A stretch of 7,464 bases of DNA, taken from positions 1-7,464 of the forward strand of contig NYVB01000131.1 in the NCBI GenBank assembly GCA_002684315.1, in the 5' to 3' direction. This stretch comes from Planctomycetaceae bacterium. GTDB taxonomy: Bacteria; Planctomycetota; Phycisphaerae; Phycisphaerales; SM1A02. The notes under the pieces are model-generated. The model did no database searches and was not told the origin of the DNA. It saw only the letters and a program-made list of their open reading frames with translations. This document shows positions 5,752 through 7,464 of this stretch, piece by piece. A program made the translations under genes and the position numbers. How positions within the stretch are numbered: position 1 is the first letter of the stretch; every line of letters starts with the position of its first letter.

Positions 5752-5934
5752 ATGCAGGACATGAATTCATTCGAATCTGAACGAGCAGTTGCTGGCGCAA
5801 AGCGTCTTTTTCAGAGGACCCTTTCGATCTGGGCATCTGAATTGCTTGAGTTGGAACGGATCAGTTCTCGCGTTCCAGTCTGGAACACGGCGATACCTCT
5901 CTCCGAGGGTGATGGTTGGTCGATGGCCGCCTGA
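5752..5934 (+). CDS. Hypothetical 60-residue protein upstream of fliD
   Basis: I do not recognise this protein. The frame starts at ATG 5752 after a strong GAGGAG site and ends at TGA 5932-5934, 67 bases before fliD. The product begins MQDMNSFESERAVAGAKRLF. Its middle (about 13-40) could be an amphipathic helix (AKRLFQRTLSIWASELLELE), and there are three Trp; no signal peptide or membrane segment is seen. Codon choice (GAA, CGA, GTC, TCG) resembles neighbouring genes. The position suggests co-transcription with fliD, so a small flagellar or regulatory protein is possible, but this is a guess from context. A frame reading the other way across 5767-6156 runs into fliD and lacks support. An inverted repeat like parS arms lies inside it (5872-5886). 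It could also be a chance frame. Confidence 0.45.
   Translation: MQDMNSFESERAVAGAKRLFQRTLSIWASELLELERISSRVPVWNTAIPLSEGDGWSMAA
5852..5886. repeat. Cluster of GTTCCA/TGGAAC inverted repeats
   Basis: GTTCCAGTCTGGAAC (5872-5886) has two 7-base arms around one base. A third arm, TGGAACG (5852-5858), is a perfect complement of CGTTCCA (5871-5877), so two alternative hairpins can form. The six-base outer arms are those of the parB parS, but with three bases between them instead of two. Confidence 0.5.
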
Positions 5935-6001
5935 TATCGCTGGTGTTTGACAGTCTGTTTCGGGGGCTTTGGCGCTGATCATTGCGTCATAGGAGTCAAG
6001 C

Positions 6002-7464
6002 ATGGGTGGTATTTCAGCAGGCGTCGGACTCATCAGCGGTATTGACACCACTGCATTGATCGAGCAATTGCTCGCCGTCGAGTCTCGAATCAAGTTTCCC
6101 ATACAGGCGAGAATCGCCCGGTTGTCAACGGCAAAATCTGCCTTGCTCGACATCAATTCCCGCCTGCTGAATCTTCAAGGCACTGCCAGTGCCTTTCGTA
6201 CGAACGATATCTTCAACTCGGTACTCGCGACCTCATCGAATCCCGATGCACTTGGCGTCTCAGCCAGTGGGGGACCTCAACCAGGCTCGTACGCGTTCAT
6301 CGTGAAACGCCTTGCCTCGAGTTCTCAGTTTCTTTCGCACGGGTTCTCCACTCGTGACAGCACGCCTCTCGGTCTTGAATCCCTTGGAATCGAACTCGGA
6401 AACGGGCGCCTCACGCGCGACCAATCGCTTTCGCAGTTGAATGGTGGTGATGGTATTCAACGCGGACGCTTCCAGATCACCGATCGTTCCGGCGGAAGTG
6501 CGGAGATCGATCTTTCGGACGCGACATCATTGAACGAGGTTATCGATGCCATCAACGGGGCTTCTGGAATCTCCATCTCCGCATCGATTTCAGGGAACGG
6601 ATTGTCTCTCGAGGATTTCTCGGGGGGCGGTGGAGCGATCACCGTCGTCGACGGCGCGGGCAACACGACGGCTTCCGATCTCGGTCTTGCCGGCACATCC
6701 TCGACGAACACGCTGGCTGGATCGGACATCAATCGACTTGGGATGAACAGCACGCTGTCATCACTGAACGATGGTCGCGGTGTGTTGGTTCGTGACGGGG
6801 TCAGTGATTTCACGCTCACCGTCGGCCCCAACGATTTCGACGTCGACCTCGGCCGCGTCGACTCACCGATCACCGGTGAAACCTTGCTTGAAAAACTCAA
6901 CAACGGTGATGGTGTCGCCATCAACGACGATCCTGAACAAGCTGACTTCACCATCGTCTCTTCCACGGGAGTCTCCGTCACGATCGACCTCGGTAGAGTC
7001 CTCGATGATGACGGCCTGACCATCCAGGATGAAGTGGAAACCGTTCAGGACCTCATCGACCGCGTGAACGGTGCGCTGGCTGAAGAGTTCGGTGCGGGTG
7101 GTGTCACGCTGACTCTCAACGACGACGCAAACGGGTTCGTGGTCAACGACACACTTGCCGGACCCGATGAACTGATCGTCGAGGGCGAAGGCATCGGTGG
7201 TGATTCGACCGCTCAGGATCTTGGAATACTGGGAACCGCAGTGTCCGGCACTCTGCAGGGAGACGTGCTTCGTAACGAAGTCCAGACGGCTCGGGCGACC
7301 ACGATCGAAGATCTCGCACAACGAGTGAACGACGCCACGGGTGGAAGGGCGTTCGTCAACATCTCCGCCGACGGTCAGGGCATCGAGTTCTCTGCGGGTG
7401 GTTTTTCCCTTTCAGTGTCGGAGGGTTCACCGGGCTTCACCGGTGATGCCGCGGACATTCCCAC
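6002..7464 (+). CDS. fliD: Flagellar hook-associated protein 2 (filament cap), 5' part
   Basis: The frame is open from ATG 6002 to the right edge: 487 codons, no stop, 3' end missing. AGGAG (5991-5995), 6 bases before the ATG, fixes the start. FliD is exported by the flagellar type III system and forms the cap under which flagellin subunits are added. The N-terminus fits the FliD_N domain: GISAGVGLISGIDTTALIEQ, then a helical stretch (ESRIKFPIQARIARLSTAKS; LLDINSRLLNLQG) and GSYAFIVKRLASSSQF. No cleaved signal is expected or seen. The middle has several flagellin-IN-like units, each an Ile/Leu-rich helix with a following strand pair: SLNEVIDAINGASG (about 176), GETLLEKLNNGDG (about 292), TVQDLIDRVNGA (about 347) and TIEDLAQRVNDATGG (about 434). 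The motif DLG(L/I)xGT also recurs. Such repeat-rich FliD is seen in large variants, and the C-terminal FliD_C domain should lie beyond the window. Confidence 0.93.
   Translation, partial: MGGISAGVGLISGIDTTALIEQLLAVESRIKFPIQARIARLSTAKSALLDINSRLLNLQGTASAFRTNDIFNSVLATSSNPDALGVSASGGPQPGSYAFIVKRLASSSQFLSHGFSTRDSTPLGLESLGIELGNGRLTRDQSLSQLNGGDGIQRGRFQITDRSGGSAEIDLSDATSLNEVIDAINGASGISISASISGNGLSLEDFSGGGGAITVVDGAGNTTASDLGLAGTSSTNTLAGSDINRLGMNSTLSSLNDGRGVLVRDGVSDFTLTVGPNDFDVDLGRVDSPITGETLLEKLNNGDGVAINDDPEQADFTIVSSTGVSVTIDLGRVLDDDGLTIQDEVETVQDLIDRVNGALAEEFGAGGVTLTLNDDANGFVVNDTLAGPDELIVEGEGIGGDSTAQDLGILGTAVSGTLQGDVLRNEVQTARATTIEDLAQRVNDATGGRAFVNISADGQGIEFSAGGFSLSVSEGSPGFTGDAADIP

Noticed and set aside
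5947..5952. Perfect TTGACA box before fliD
   Set aside because: No acceptable -10 element lies 16-18 bases downstream; that region is GGCGCT-like.
5969..5986. Sigma54-like promoter TGGCGC...TTGC before fliD
   Set aside because: GG and GC are 11 bases apart instead of 10, and transcription would start at or past the ribosome site at 5991-5995.
5767..6156. 129-codon reverse-strand frame
   Set aside because: It overlaps the conserved FliD N-terminus and the small forward gene, and its product resembles no family I know.
6958..6976. TTCCACGGGAG in fliD as another parS-like site
   Set aside because: Only one half resembles parS; the second arm is absent.

Overview
The window reads as chromosomal DNA of a moderately GC-rich bacterium with a flagellum. 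The gene mix is a YtoQ-family protein, a very large exported PhoD-type phosphatase with an extra N-terminal sandwich domain, and a FliD with several flagellin-IN-type repeats. This suggests a planctomycete-like organism, perhaps Phycisphaerae. That placement is inference from protein style only. All supported genes lie on the + strand.

Layout. (1) 1-413: 3' part of a YtoQ-family gene, overlapping by 4 bases (ATGA) a carbon-nitrogen hydrolase gene (410-1237) with an intact Glu-Lys-Cys triad. (2) 1234-1294: candidate promoter and a leader hairpin, then a secreted PhoD-like metallophosphatase (1320-4064) closed by a clear Rho-independent terminator (4093-4126). (3) 4200-5478: a chromosome-partition parB gene. 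A perfect 18-bp parS-type palindrome (4200-4217) fills the spacer of its likely promoter. No parA is visible. (4) 5479-5751: non-coding gap, then a 60-codon hypothetical gene with a good ribosome site (5752-5934). (5) 6002-end: 5' part of fliD, the flagellar filament cap, running off the window.

The part most worth a second look is the parB block. Besides the promoter parS, the parB coding sequence carries two copies of one parS-like 15-mer (at 4417 and 4798), each one base away from the parS core and each encoding the same five residues. The ParB linker is unusually long and contains a 15-bp in-frame tandem repeat. The gene prefers TTG and GTT codons, unlike its neighbours, and has AT-rich borders. 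Together these suggest a self-contained, autoregulated parB-parS module that may nucleate ParB on its own gene. A fourth, altered parS-like palindrome lies at 5872-5886 in the small gene before fliD.

The phosphatase, the YtoQ/amidase pair and fliD look like ordinary housekeeping or accessory genes with no visible functional link to parB.
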